64,000 bases of DNA from Bacillota bacterium (GCA_023421075.1 JAEZUM010000025.1:98269-162268), one strand, 5' to 3'. Positions 24,824 through 34,503 are shown, numbered from the stretch's first letter. The notes: generated by a model not told the origin, from the sequence alone. Numbers and translations: made by a program.

Positions 24824-26365
24824 ATGGGATATTTTGTGATTGATCGATCAGCCGGGATTTCGATCCTGATTGGAATTGCAACGTTAATTCTATTGCTGGT
24901 GATATACGCAATCCGATTAAAAAATGCGAAGCGTGCAAAAAGCCTGACAGAGCAAGTAGTCCAAGAGATGAAGGAAATCAACTCCGAACTGGAGAGTAAT
25001 TATAATAGTATACTTTCTACCTTGAACGATTTGACAGGAAAATATGATGAACTGAATAGAAACAAGGAAAGCATGAAGAAGCTGGCGTATACAGATTATT
25101 TGACTGAGCTTCCGAACCGTGCGGCTTTTACAGAGATGCTGGATAATATTATGCTGACCTTGCGAAGTGAAGAAACGATAGGAATCATGGACATCGATAT
25201 CGATAATTTCAAAAATATCAATGATTCCCTCGGGCATTCCTATGGCGATGAGCTTTTGATTGATGTTACATATCGGTTAAAGCAGGCAATGGATGAGAAT
25301 GATTATCTGGCCAGAATAGGTGGGGATGAGTTCATTGTTCTAACCCAGAATTTGCAGGATACGGTTACTTACGAAGAGAAAATTAAGAAAATCAAGAACG
25401 TATTTAGTTTCCCCTTTGTGTTATCTACAAAAGAATACTTTGTAACAGTCAGTATCGGTGTAGCATTTGCACCAAAGGACGGTAAAACCTCGCAAGCATT
25501 AATTAAAAATGTGGATTCGGCCATGTATGTAGCGAAAGCCAATGGCAAAAATACACATGCTTACTTCGATTATTCCTTTAATGTGAAGCTGACGGAAAAG
25601 ATTGAGATACAATCGGAGCTTCGAAAGGCGATTGAGCGAGAGGAATTTGTACTCTTTTATCAGGCACAGATGAACCTGGAGAATAAACAAGTAGTCGGTT
25701 TTGAAGCATTAATCCGATGGAATCATCCGACAAAGGGGCTCCTCGGACCGGATGAGTTTATTTATCTCGCAGAGGAGACAGGATTAATAATTCCGATTGG
25801 AAAGTGGGTATTACGTACTGCCTGCTATCAGTTAAAGCAATGGTCCTTAGAATATCCGGAGATTAATATGGCAGTTAATCTGTCTGCTAGACAATTTAAG
25901 GATAGAGATATCGTAAAGATTGTCTATGATATCATTGAAGAGACAGGTATTAATCCAAGTAATCTCGAGTTGGAAATTACAGAAAGCATCGCACTGGATG
26001 ATATAGAATATACAATCGCTACAATACAAGAGCTTCGCAAGATTGGGGTTAATTTTTCCCTGGATGATTTTGGCACCGGTTATTCTTCTATGAATTATTT
26101 GAAGCGTCTGCCCGTTAGTAATCTTAAGATCGATAAAAGCTTTCTAGATACCGTAATGGAAGATCGATGTGATCAGAAGATAATCCAAACGATAATTACC
26201 TTAGCAAGGAATCTGGATTTATTGGTTATTGCAGAGGGAGTAGAGAGCTTTGATCAAGAAGAATTCCTAAAGGAATCTAATTGTGATAAGGCACAGGGTT
26301 ATCTGTACAGTAAGCCGATCCCGAAGGATATGGCGATTCAGTTCTTGAAGAAAAAGGATAGCTAG
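24824..26365 (+). CDS. GGDEF-EAL c-di-GMP turnover protein
   Basis: 513-residue membrane protein: one N-terminal helix (residues 11-31), a coiled coil (34-86), a GGDEF domain (about 88-250) and an EAL domain (about 258-505). The cyclase active site is intact, GGDEF at 166-170. No RxxD inhibitory site stands before it. The phosphodiesterase motifs are also intact: EAL at 294-296, LEITESI, DDFGTGYSSM, KIDKSF, AEGVES and QGYLYSKP. The protein could therefore make or break c-di-GMP; the output direction cannot be read from sequence. GGAGG precedes the ATG. Confidence 0.92.
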   Translation: MGYFVIDRSAGISILIGIATLILLLVIYAIRLKNAKRAKSLTEQVVQEMKEINSELESNYNSILSTLNDLTGKYDELNRNKESMKKLAYTDYLTELPNRAAFTEMLDNIMLTLRSEETIGIMDIDIDNFKNINDSLGHSYGDELLIDVTYRLKQAMDENDYLARIGGDEFIVLTQNLQDTVTYEEKIKKIKNVFSFPFVLSTKEYFVTVSIGVAFAPKDGKTSQALIKNVDSAMYVAKANGKNTHAYFDYSFNVKLTEKIEIQSELRKAIEREEFVLFYQAQMNLENKQVVGFEALIRWNHPTKGLLGPDEFIYLAEETGLIIPIGKWVLRTACYQLKQWSLEYPEINMAVNLSARQFKDRDIVKIVYDIIEETGINPSNLELEITESIALDDIEYTIATIQELRKIGVNFSLDDFGTGYSSMNYLKRLPVSNLKIDKSFLDTVMEDRCDQKIIQTIITLARNLDLLVIAEGVESFDQEEFLKESNCDKAQGYLYSKPIPKDMAIQFLKKKDS

Positions 26366-26401
26366 ACTAAAATAGTGAGACCGCTACAAGGAGAAGGGAT
26401 C

Positions 26402-27166
26402 ATGAAAGAAATAGCAAAAAAGAATGCTTCGGTATGGATTTTCTTGGCAGTACAAGCAATTCTTTATGCAACTTTTCTTACCTTGGATCTAACCGGTGGT
26501 AGCATCAGACTAACTGCTAGTATCAAATACACAATAATTATAGTATGCTTTTGCTATGCGCTTTTAATGAAAAGTGCCTACAAAGGCATACTTTTTTTGT
26601 TACAAGTAGGTCTTTTCTTTACCTTGATTTCTGATTTATTTATATTAATTCTTGATTATTACCTCGTTGGGGTATACACATTTCTGCTAGTTCAGCTGAT
26701 ATACGGTCTTCGACTCATCCTATTACAAGAGGAGCTGTCGGATGCCTCGGTTAAGTTTGAGCGTAAAGGCAGGAAATATCGGCTGTTTCAATTTTTTCTC
26801 AGACGATTGTTAATCCAGACCGGTTTTGCTGCTGTAATATATATTGTGTTGCAGCTCGTGGGTGTTACACCGGATCCCTTGTTAATGGTATCTGTTTTAT
26901 ATTTTATTGGTATTCTATTTAATACGATCACCGCAGTTCGCTTATCTGTCAGGGATCGTAAGAATCGAAGTAACCTGTTATACGCAACTGGCATGGTCTT
27001 GTTTCTGTTATGCGATATCAATGTGGGATTGTTTAATCTGAGTGGTTTTATTTCATTACCCGAAGAGATTTACAGTGTAATTTATTCCTTATCCTCTATT
27101 CTGATGTGGACCTTTTATGCTCCTTCTCAGGTTCTGATCACAATGAGCGGTAAATATTTAAAATAA
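26402..27166 (+). CDS. Polytopic membrane protein (possibly YhhN/TMEM86-like)
   Basis: 254-residue integral membrane protein with about seven to eight hydrophobic segments. The acidic membrane motifs LISDLFILI and LLCDINVGLFN, and the tail WTFYAPSQVLI, recall the YhhN/lysoplasmalogenase family, but the match is by eye and weak. ATG 26402 is chosen because AAGGAGAAG precedes it; a nine-codon upstream extension lacks one. It follows the GGDEF-EAL gene by 36 bp and is probably in the same transcript. Confidence 0.6.
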   Translation: MKEIAKKNASVWIFLAVQAILYATFLTLDLTGGSIRLTASIKYTIIIVCFCYALLMKSAYKGILFLLQVGLFFTLISDLFILILDYYLVGVYTFLLVQLIYGLRLILLQEELSDASVKFERKGRKYRLFQFFLRRLLIQTGFAAVIYIVLQLVGVTPDPLLMVSVLYFIGILFNTITAVRLSVRDRKNRSNLLYATGMVLFLLCDINVGLFNLSGFISLPEEIYSVIYSLSSILMWTFYAPSQVLITMSGKYLK

Positions 27167-27572
27167 GACGATAGTAAAAATATACAAAATTCTGCAAAAT
27201 CTTTATGTAAATATATGGCGGTTAATAGGTTGCTATAGTTATATTTTTTTGCTAAAATAATCATATCGAAAGCAGTTCAATTCGAAAAGTCTGTTACTCT
27301 TCTTATAATCTGTTAATAACTCAATCCGATTCGTCTGCCTTCATCCGATTCTCAATTATTAGATTCCTGGAATGAAATCTTTCTTCATCTACATTAATTC
27401 ACTTTATTCTTATCATTCGTTTCGCTTTCCAAAACAGGATCAATTAATATATTAGTTTTGCGATTTATATCTATGGTCAGCCAGTTTGGCCTTGATTATA
27501 AAAATAAGTAAAGCCATTTGAAAGAATGGGCTTCTAACTAATTTAAATTCATAATTTTAAGGAGGTTACAAT
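27167..27572. other. Gene-free AT-rich gap
   Basis: No open frame with a ribosome binding site is seen on either strand. A small hairpin AAGCCATT/AATGGGCTT with one bulge lies at about 27512-27535. No clear promoter for the DUF5688 gene could be picked out of the AT-rich sequence. Confidence 0.4.
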
Positions 27573-28532
27573 ATGGTTCAAATGTTAAGAGAAACGACAT
27601 CAGAGTATGAATATTTTGTGGGGCAGATATTATCGGGTGTAACACAGCGAATGGGAAAGGATTATACTGCTCGAGCCATCAAGGTGCTTAAGAATAATTC
27701 TCTTGAGCTGGATAGTCTGGTACTTCTTAAGGAGGGGAAGAACTTCTCTCCGAATATCTATCTGGAGACTTACTTTGAGGCATATAAGCAGGGAGTGAAA
27801 ATAAATGAGCTGGTAGAGAGACTGTGTAACATTTATCTGAATTGTACGGTACCGATTGTTAATGAGGCCTTTTCCTATACCTTTGATCAGATGAAATCTT
27901 TTATCGTATATCGTTTGGTCAGCTATGATCGAAATCGCAGATTATTGGAGAAGGTACCACATATAAGATATCTTGACCTGGCTATTACCTATCATTGTCT
28001 GGTAAGAGAGGATGAGGAGGGGATCGGAACCATCCGTATTACGAATGAACATATGAAGCATTGGAAGACACATCTTAAGGAATTGCAGGAGCTTGCTGCT
28101 GAGAATACGAGGAGGCTTTTCCCGGAAAGTATAAGAAGTATGGAGGAGGTAATACGCTCCATGTTACTAGAGGATAGATCCGGTTCCAATAATGAATGGA
28201 CACAGGAGATGAATCTGGTTGTGGAAGGCTCAGCGGTATCGAAGAATAAGATGTATATTCTAACCAATCAAAAAGGAATTAATGGAGCTTCCTGTTTATT
28301 GTACCCGCATGTCCTGCATGACTTTTCTGAACAGTTTCAATCTGATTTCTATGTATTTCCCAGTAGTATTCATGAACTCATTCTAGTTCCGGCTTTTGAT
28401 CATGAGAGTGGAAAAGAATATTCCGAAATGGTACGTGAGATTAATGCAACACAGGTAGCCCATGAAGAGGTATTGTCAGACCGCGTCTATTATTACTCCC
28501 GAGAAAAGGGCCTGATGGTACTGGAATGCTAA
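27573..28532 (+). CDS. DUF5688-family protein
   Basis: 319-residue soluble protein without signal peptide or membrane helix. Features such as VKINELVERLCNIY, VPHIRYLDLAITYHCLV and FPSSIHELILVPA match what I recall of DUF5688, a family found mainly in Lachnospiraceae and of unknown function, often present in several copies. AAGGAGG precedes the ATG. It stands alone between two gaps with no adjacent functional clue. Confidence 0.75.
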   Translation: MVQMLRETTSEYEYFVGQILSGVTQRMGKDYTARAIKVLKNNSLELDSLVLLKEGKNFSPNIYLETYFEAYKQGVKINELVERLCNIYLNCTVPIVNEAFSYTFDQMKSFIVYRLVSYDRNRRLLEKVPHIRYLDLAITYHCLVREDEEGIGTIRITNEHMKHWKTHLKELQELAAENTRRLFPESIRSMEEVIRSMLLEDRSGSNNEWTQEMNLVVEGSAVSKNKMYILTNQKGINGASCLLYPHVLHDFSEQFQSDFYVFPSSIHELILVPAFDHESGKEYSEMVREINATQVAHEEVLSDRVYYYSREKGLMVLEC

Positions 28533-28572
28533 TCATAGGCAAGTCTTCCACCAATTCCCTAGGTGTGCTTAA

Positions 28573-28632
28573 TTGACATAATGCGACAAGGTTGGTAACA
28601 TTATATTGTGAAAATAAAATGCTATTTTCACA
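28573..28632 (+). promoter_or_regulatory. Chitinase promoter with hairpin/operator palindrome
   Basis: TTGACA (28573-28578), 17-bp spacer and TAACAT (28596-28601) form a candidate promoter. Immediately downstream, TGTGAAAATA (28607-28616) and TATTTTCACA (28623-28632) form a perfect 10-bp inverted repeat over the expected start point, a likely operator. It does not match the catabolite-responsive element consensus. Confidence 0.5.
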
Positions 28633-28697
28633 TAGAAAACATTAAGGTTAGTTAGGGTTATCAACTTGTTGACAGCGTATGATAAGGAGAGGAATGT

Positions 28698-30224
28698 ATG
28701 GGAAAATGGAAAAGTGAATATGTTCGGCTTAGAAAATTTATGGGAATTTTTTTGGTTATGATTGTTATGATTAATCCGCTATATGGATCGGTGGCCTTTG
28801 CAAGGACAAGTAAAGCAGATCGAACACCACCATCCGCACCGATGAATTTAGTCTATTCCTCTGTTACAGATACTTCCGCTCGTTTATCGTGGAATGCCTC
28901 TACAGACAATGTGGCAGTTACATATTATGAAATATATAAAAACAGTGCCTTGTTAGGTACGACAACTTCCTTAGCCTATCAGGGAAGCGGATTAACTCCG
29001 TCTACAAACTATTCTTTTTACATCATTGCGAAGGATGCAGCAGGAAATAGCTCCAAAAGCAGTAATACAGTTGTCATCACAACAAGTCCTTCCTCATCGA
29101 TTACCCCGACTCCTCAGCCGACAGCTACTCCGACGCCTACGGCTGCCCCAACACCGACACCGGTGGTTCCGTCACAGAAGGTGGTCGGATACTATGCCGC
29201 CTGGGCTGCTTATTCAGGCTTTACACCGGATAAGATTGATGTAAGCAAGCTGACTCACATCAATTATGCTTTTGCTAATATCGGAAGTGATTATAAAATT
29301 ACTCTTGGGTATCCTGATGTGGATCCGGCAAATCTGGCGAAACTGGCTGCATTAAAACAATCCAACCCCAAGCTTAAGATTCTGATTGCGGTAGGCGGTT
29401 GGTCCTGGTCCTCCAGATTCTCGGATGCAGCGTTGACCGATACGTCCAGAACTATATTTGCAGACAGCTGTGTTGACTTTATGGTTAAGTACGGTCTGGA
29501 TGGTGTGGATATTGATTGGGAATATCCGGTGAGCGGTGGATTATCAACAAATATCAGAAGACCCGAGGATAAATACAACTTTACACTATTGATGCAGAAG
29601 CTTCGGGAAAAGCTTGATGCCAGAGAGTCGATAGATGGAAAAGAATACATACTTAGCTTTGCAGGAGCAGCAGGTAGCTGGTATCTGAATAATATAGAAG
29701 CTACCAAATTGGTTTCGTATATTGACTATGCGAATGTCATGACGTATGACCTTCATGGCTCCTGGGATTCCTATACGGATTTGAATGCTCCGTTATATAA
29801 TAATTCAGATCCTTCGCCACAGTATAAAGGGAGCGTTGATCAATCCATAAATGCTTGGCTTCAGGCTGGTTTTCCGGCGAATAAGCTGATAATGGGTGTC
29901 CCCTTCTACGGTTACATATATAAAGCGGTTACGAATTCGAACAATGGTCTCTATCAGACATACTCCGGAGCCTCCGCCATCAACTACGCCAATATTGTTG
30001 CTAATTATTTGAATGCGCCCGGATATACCCGCTTCTTCCATGGACAGTCCAAGGTACCGTGGTTGTTTAACGGAACCAATTTTATATCCTATGAGGACGA
30101 AGAATCGATTGGATACAAAGCTTCCTATATCTCTGCCAAGGGATTAGGTGGAGCAATGATCTGGGAATTGAGTCAGGACCCCGGGGCAATATTGCTTAGA
30201 GCATTATATAACGGATTACAATAA
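28698..30224 (+). CDS. Secreted GH18 chitinase with fibronectin type III domain
   Basis: 508-residue secreted enzyme. A signal peptide (to about residue 36) precedes an FN3 domain (about 43-130), a Pro/Thr-rich linker (131-159) and a GH18 barrel (160-508). The catalytic signature DGVDIDWEYP gives D271, D273 and the proton donor E275. Other barrel motifs are SKLTHINYAFANIG, ILIAVGGWSWS, DYANVMTYDLHGSW and GGAMIWELSQD. It should cleave chitin or related GlcNAc polymers outside the cell, complementing the cytoplasmic GH20. AAGGAGAGG precedes the ATG. Confidence 0.93.
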   Translation: MGKWKSEYVRLRKFMGIFLVMIVMINPLYGSVAFARTSKADRTPPSAPMNLVYSSVTDTSARLSWNASTDNVAVTYYEIYKNSALLGTTTSLAYQGSGLTPSTNYSFYIIAKDAAGNSSKSSNTVVITTSPSSSITPTPQPTATPTPTAAPTPTPVVPSQKVVGYYAAWAAYSGFTPDKIDVSKLTHINYAFANIGSDYKITLGYPDVDPANLAKLAALKQSNPKLKILIAVGGWSWSSRFSDAALTDTSRTIFADSCVDFMVKYGLDGVDIDWEYPVSGGLSTNIRRPEDKYNFTLLMQKLREKLDARESIDGKEYILSFAGAAGSWYLNNIEATKLVSYIDYANVMTYDLHGSWDSYTDLNAPLYNNSDPSPQYKGSVDQSINAWLQAGFPANKLIMGVPFYGYIYKAVTNSNNGLYQTYSGASAINYANIVANYLNAPGYTRFFHGQSKVPWLFNGTNFISYEDEESIGYKASYISAKGLGGAMIWELSQDPGAILLRALYNGLQ

Positions 30225-30260
30225 GTTCTTTATTAGAAGTTTAATAGTTGAAAAGAGCTG

Positions 30261-30297
30261 CAGGGGATAAGAGAGTATAGCTTATCCCCTGTTATTT
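30261..30297 (+). terminator. Intrinsic terminator after the chitinase gene
   Basis: CAGGGGATAAG (30261-30271) pairs with CTTATCCCCTG (30281-30291), followed by TTATTT. Confidence 0.8.
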
Positions 30298-30413
30298 ATG
30301 TATATAGTTGCATAAAAAATACAAAATATGTAAAATGGTAAGGATTAGGTAACAATTTTTATGAGAAATTTATAGGAATATACATTTTTTCTGTTTCAAA
30401 AATTTTCACAATG

Positions 30414-30422
30414 TGTTATAAT
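30414..30422 (+). promoter_or_regulatory. Extended -10 promoter of nifJ
   Basis: TGTTATAAT combines a perfect TATAAT with an upstream TG, an extended -10 element; the -35 region is poor. Transcription from about 30429 would give a leader of nearly 390 nt containing the folded element at 30483-30774. Confidence 0.5.
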
Positions 30423-30482
30423 AATGAATTGACGAATAAAAACATATATTGATTCTCATCAATTTGGTTCGATTCGTGGTAT

Positions 30483-30774
30483 AAGTACCCCACGCACAAG
30501 CGGAATATTAGGACATATTATGTGATAATGAGTCAAAATGTGCTACGCACATTTACGGATATTATAGAATGCTATGTGAGCTAGCTCACAATAACATTCT
30601 ATAATAAAGTGACAAAAGCGCCATCGGCGCTTTCCGGTGAGAAGATTATGGCATACAAGCTAGCTTGTAATGACATTATCTGCTCTCCGGAAAAGGGTGA
30701 ATCACCTTTTGACACTTTATCACACAATACTTTGATAATTTTTTACCAATATTCCTTTTGTGCGTGAGATACTT
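30483..30774 (+). repeat. Multi-branched palindromic element in the nifJ leader
   Basis: Outer arms 30483-30509 and 30748-30774 are complementary in 23 of 27 positions. A second pair of arms (30519-30538 and 30707-30726) matches in 17 of 20. Inside are five local hairpins: AAATGTGC/GCACATTT (30536-30554), TATAGAATG/CATTCTATA with an inner TGTGAGC/GCTCACA (about 30563-30603), AAAGCGCC/GGCGCTTT (about 30615-30632), a long arm starting TCCGG with a perfect inner palindrome ACAAGCTAGCTTGT (about 30632-30690), and AAAAGG/CCTTTT (about 30690-30710). No coding region is present. It may be a structured leader RNA or a non-autonomous palindromic mobile element. Confidence 0.7.
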
Positions 30775-30815
30775 AATCACAAGAACCAGGTTAAAAATTT
30801 AAGGAGGACATTTCA

Positions 30816-33800
30816 ATGGCAAGGAAAATGAAAACAATGGATGGTAATACCGCTGCGGCACATGTGTCTTATGCGTTTACCGATGTTGCTGCAATCTATC
30901 CTATCACACCGAGCTCCGTTATGGCCGAGGTAACTGATAAATGGTCAGCTGAAGGCAGAAAGAACATTTTCGGACAAGAGGTAAGGGTAGTTGAGATGCA
31001 GTCTGAAGCTGGAGCAGCTGGAACAGTACACGGTTCTTTGGCAGCTGGTGCGCTTACAACAACATTCACAGCATCACAAGGTTTATTACTTATGATCCCC
31101 AACATGTATAAAATCGCAGGTGAATTACTTCCGGGCGTTATCAACGTATCCGCTCGTGCTGTAGCAAGCCATGCATTATCCATCTTCGGTGATCACTCCG
31201 ATATCTATGCATGCCGTCAGACAGGCTTTGCTTTTCTGGCTAGCAGTAATCCTCAGGAAGTTATGGACTTAGGCGCTGTTGCTCATTTAGCAGCAATTAA
31301 GGGTAAAGTACCTTTCGTACATTTCTTTGACGGATTCAGAACTTCCCATGAGATCCAGAAGATCGAAGCATGGGATTATGAGGATCTGAAGGAAATGGCA
31401 GATATGGATGCAATCGATGCATATCGTCGTAACGCATTAAATCCTGAGCATCCTGTACTTCGTGGTTCTGCTCAGAACCCTGATGTATTCTTCCAGGCAA
31501 GAGAAGCATGTAATACATACTACGAAGCAGTTCCCGGTATTGTAGAAGAATATATGGGCAAGGTTAACGCTAAGCTCGGAACTGATTACAAGTTATTCAA
31601 CTACTATGGTGCTGCTGATGCAGATCACATCATCGTATCTATGGGTTCTGTAAATGATACCATTGAAGAGACCATCGATTACTTAAATGCTAACGGTGCT
31701 AAGGTTGGTGTTGTTAAGGTTCGTTTATATCGTCCTTTCAGCGCAAAGCGTTTGGTAGAAGCTATCCCTGCTACTGTTAAGAAGATTACTGTACTTGACA
31801 GAACCAAGGAGCCCGGTTCACTTGGCGAGCCTTTATACTTAGATGTAGTTGCAGCATTAAAGGATACTCAGTTCAATAACACTCCGGTATTCAACGGACG
31901 TTACGGTTTGGGTTCCAAGAATACAACACCTGCACAGATTATCTCAGTTTATAAGAATACAGCAAAGAAGACCTTCACCATCGGTATCAAGGATGATGTT
32001 ACTAACTTATCACTTGATGTTACTGAGAATCCTAACACTACACCTGAGGGAACAATCAGCTGTAAGTTCTGGGGACTTGGTGCGGATGGTACCGTAGGTG
32101 CTAACAAGAACTCCATCAAGATCATTGGTGATCATACCAATATGTACGCTCAGGCTTACTTTGATTATGATTCCAAGAAGTCCGGTGGTGTAACAATGTC
32201 CCACTTAAGATTTGGTAAGAAGCCGATCAAGTCTACTTACTTAATCACAGAGGCAGATTTCGTAGCATGCCACAATCCTTCTTATGTTAGAAAGTATAAC
32301 ATGGTTCAGGAAATAAAGGATGGCGGTACTTTCTTACTTAACTGTGGTTGGGATATGGAAGAGCTTGAGCAGCATTTACCCGGACAGGTTAAGCGTTATA
32401 TGGCAGAGCATAACATCAAGTTCTATACCATCGACGGTATCAGCATCGGTAAAGAAATCGGCTTAGGCGGCCGTATCAATACAATCCTTCAGTCAGCATT
32501 CTTCAAGCTTGCGAATATCATTCCGGTTGAAGAAGCTGTGAAGTATATGAAGGACGCAGCTACAGCATCCTACTCCAAGAAGGGTGAAGCAATCGTAGCG
32601 ATGAATCATGCAGCAATCGATCGTGGTCTTACCGGTCTTAAGGAAATCAAGGTTCCCGAGAGCTGGAAGAACGCACAGGATGAAGCGATTATCCATAAGG
32701 TAAGCGGTGATAGAAGTGACGTTGTTGATTTCGTTAACAACATCTTAGCTCCTGTTAATGCTCAGCAGGGTAATGATCTTCCTGTTTCCGCATTTGCGAA
32801 TGCAGTTGATGGTACTTTACCTCAGGGCTCTTCCGCTTTCGAGAAGCGTGGTATTGCAGTAGATGTTCCCGAGTGGAATCCGGATAACTGTATCCAGTGT
32901 AACTTCTGTTCCTATGTATGTCCTCATGCAGTTATTCGTCCGGTTGCTTTAGATGCAGCTGATGCTGCTAAGGCTCCGGAAGGAATGAAGAAGATAGCAA
33001 TGACCGGTCTTGCAGGATTTGAATTTGCAATGACAGTATCCTCACTCGATTGTATGGGTTGTGGTTCTTGTGCAAATGTATGTCCCGGTAAGAAGGGCGA
33101 GAAGGCACTTGTTATGAAGCCTCTTGAGACACAGTTACCTGAGCAGAAAGTATTCGAGTTTGGTCTTACTGTAGATGTTAAGCCTGAGGTTGCTGAGAAG
33201 TTTAAGGATGTTACCGTTAAGGGCAGCCAGTTCAATCAGCCTCTGCTTGAATTCTCCGGCGCTTGTGCAGGTTGTGGAGAGACACCTTACGCTAAGTTAG
33301 TAACACAGTTATTCGGTGACAGAATGTTCATCTCCAATGCAACAGGCTGTTCTTCCATCTGGGGTGGTTCTTATCCTTCCACACCTTATACCGTAAATAA
33401 AGAAGGACATGGTCCTGCATGGGCTAACTCCTTATTCGAGGATAATGCAGAGTATGGTTATGGTATGTTCCTTGCTCAGCAGGCACTTCGTGATAGAGTG
33501 AAGGAAAAGGTAGAAGCTTTAGCAACATCAACAAGCAAAGAGGATGTTAAGGCAGCTGCTGAAAGATATCTTGCAACTTATACAAACGGACGTGAAAATG
33601 CAGGCGCTACCAGAGCACTCGTTAGAGTACTGGAGGCATGTGGCTGTGCAGAAGGTAAAGACATCTTAAAGGATAAGGAATTCTTATCCAAGAAGTCTCA
33701 GTGGATCTTCGGTGGTGACGGTTGGGCTTATGATATCGGCTTCGGCGGTTTGGATCATGTAATTGCAAGCGGCCAGGATGTTAATATCTTAGTATTCGAT

Positions 33801-34358
33801 ACTGAGATCTACTCCAATACAGGTGGTCAGTCCTCCAAGGCTACTCCTACCGGTGCAATCGCTCAGTTTGCGGCTGCAGGTAAGGAAGTTAAGAAGAAGG
33901 ATTTAGCAGCGATTGCTATGAGCTACGGTTATGTATATGTTGCTCAGGTTGCTATGGGTGCAGATTACAACCAGACTATGAAGGCTATTGTTGAAGCAGA
34001 GAGCTATCCCGGTCCTTCCATCGTTATCGCATATGCTCCTTGTATCAACCATGGTATTAAGGGTGGTATGGGAGTATCTCAGACAGAAGAGAAGAATGCG
34101 GTTGCAGCTGGTTACTGGAATATGTTCCGCTTCGATCCTCGTGTTGCTGAAGAAGGAAAGAATCCCTTCATCTTAGATTGCAAGGCTCCTAGCGCAAGCT
34201 ATCAGGATTTCATCAGAAATGAGGTTCGTTACAGCTCCTTAATTCGTCAGAATCCGGAGAGAGCAGAGCAGTTATTTGCAAATGCAGAGAAGAATGCACT
34301 TGCGAAGTATGATCACTTAGTAAAGCTTTCCAAGCTTTATGAGGTTGAGGCTGAATAA
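30816..34358 (+). CDS. nifJ: Pyruvate:ferredoxin (flavodoxin) oxidoreductase
   Basis: 1180-residue single-chain enzyme that oxidises pyruvate to acetyl-CoA and CO2 and reduces ferredoxin, the central step of clostridial fermentation. Pyruvate/TPP-binding domain I starts at TMDGNTAAAHVSYAF. Two 4Fe-4S motifs are CIQCNFCSYVCP (from C692) and CMGCGSCANVCP (from C746). CAGCGE (C817, C820) gives ligands of the proximal cluster. The TPP motif is GGDGWAYDIGFGGLDHV followed by DTEIYSNTGGQ. Length and domain order are normal. The codon choice differs from neighbours in being strongly biased, as for a highly expressed gene. AAGGAGG precedes the ATG; a long structured leader lies upstream. Confidence 0.97.
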   Translation: MARKMKTMDGNTAAAHVSYAFTDVAAIYPITPSSVMAEVTDKWSAEGRKNIFGQEVRVVEMQSEAGAAGTVHGSLAAGALTTTFTASQGLLLMIPNMYKIAGELLPGVINVSARAVASHALSIFGDHSDIYACRQTGFAFLASSNPQEVMDLGAVAHLAAIKGKVPFVHFFDGFRTSHEIQKIEAWDYEDLKEMADMDAIDAYRRNALNPEHPVLRGSAQNPDVFFQAREACNTYYEAVPGIVEEYMGKVNAKLGTDYKLFNYYGAADADHIIVSMGSVNDTIEETIDYLNANGAKVGVVKVRLYRPFSAKRLVEAIPATVKKITVLDRTKEPGSLGEPLYLDVVAALKDTQFNNTPVFNGRYGLGSKNTTPAQIISVYKNTAKKTFTIGIKDDVTNLSLDVTENPNTTPEGTISCKFWGLGADGTVGANKNSIKIIGDHTNMYAQAYFDYDSKKSGGVTMSHLRFGKKPIKSTYLITEADFVACHNPSYVRKYNMVQEIKDGGTFLLNCGWDMEELEQHLPGQVKRYMAEHNIKFYTIDGISIGKEIGLGGRINTILQSAFFKLANIIPVEEAVKYMKDAATASYSKKGEAIVAMNHAAIDRGLTGLKEIKVPESWKNAQDEAIIHKVSGDRSDVVDFVNNILAPVNAQQGNDLPVSAFANAVDGTLPQGSSAFEKRGIAVDVPEWNPDNCIQCNFCSYVCPHAVIRPVALDAADAAKAPEGMKKIAMTGLAGFEFAMTVSSLDCMGCGSCANVCPGKKGEKALVMKPLETQLPEQKVFEFGLTVDVKPEVAEKFKDVTVKGSQFNQPLLEFSGACAGCGETPYAKLVTQLFGDRMFISNATGCSSIWGGSYPSTPYTVNKEGHGPAWANSLFEDNAEYGYGMFLAQQALRDRVKEKVEALATSTSKEDVKAAAERYLATYTNGRENAGATRALVRVLEACGCAEGKDILKDKEFLSKKSQWIFGGDGWAYDIGFGGLDHVIASGQDVNILVFDTEIYSNTGGQSSKATPTGAIAQFAAAGKEVKKKDLAAIAMSYGYVYVAQVAMGADYNQTMKAIVEAESYPGPSIVIAYAPCINHGIKGGMGVSQTEEKNAVAAGYWNMFRFDPRVAEEGKNPFILDCKAPSASYQDFIRNEVRYSSLIRQNPERAEQLFANAEKNALAKYDHLVKLSKLYEVEAE

Positions 34359-34414
34359 TTAGTGGCTTACTTTTCTTAAATGAAATGAATTCATAGACAA
34401 ATCACTAATATAAA

Positions 34415-34503
34415 ACAACAGAATGTAAGTGAAGCGAACCTTCTGTTGTTATCAAGGAGAAACAGGCTTGTAGGTATTGATGTACTTACAGGTCTGTTTC
34501 TTT
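34415..34503 (+). terminator. Two hairpins after nifJ, the second a likely terminator
   Basis: ACAACAGAA/TTCTGTTGT (34415-34423, 34441-34449) forms a first hairpin. The second pairs 34459-34476 with 34483-34500 over 18 positions; its three non-Watson-Crick positions are all G-U in the plus-strand RNA, and TTTCTTT follows. That pattern supports a real RNA structure, most simply the nifJ terminator. Confidence 0.7.
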
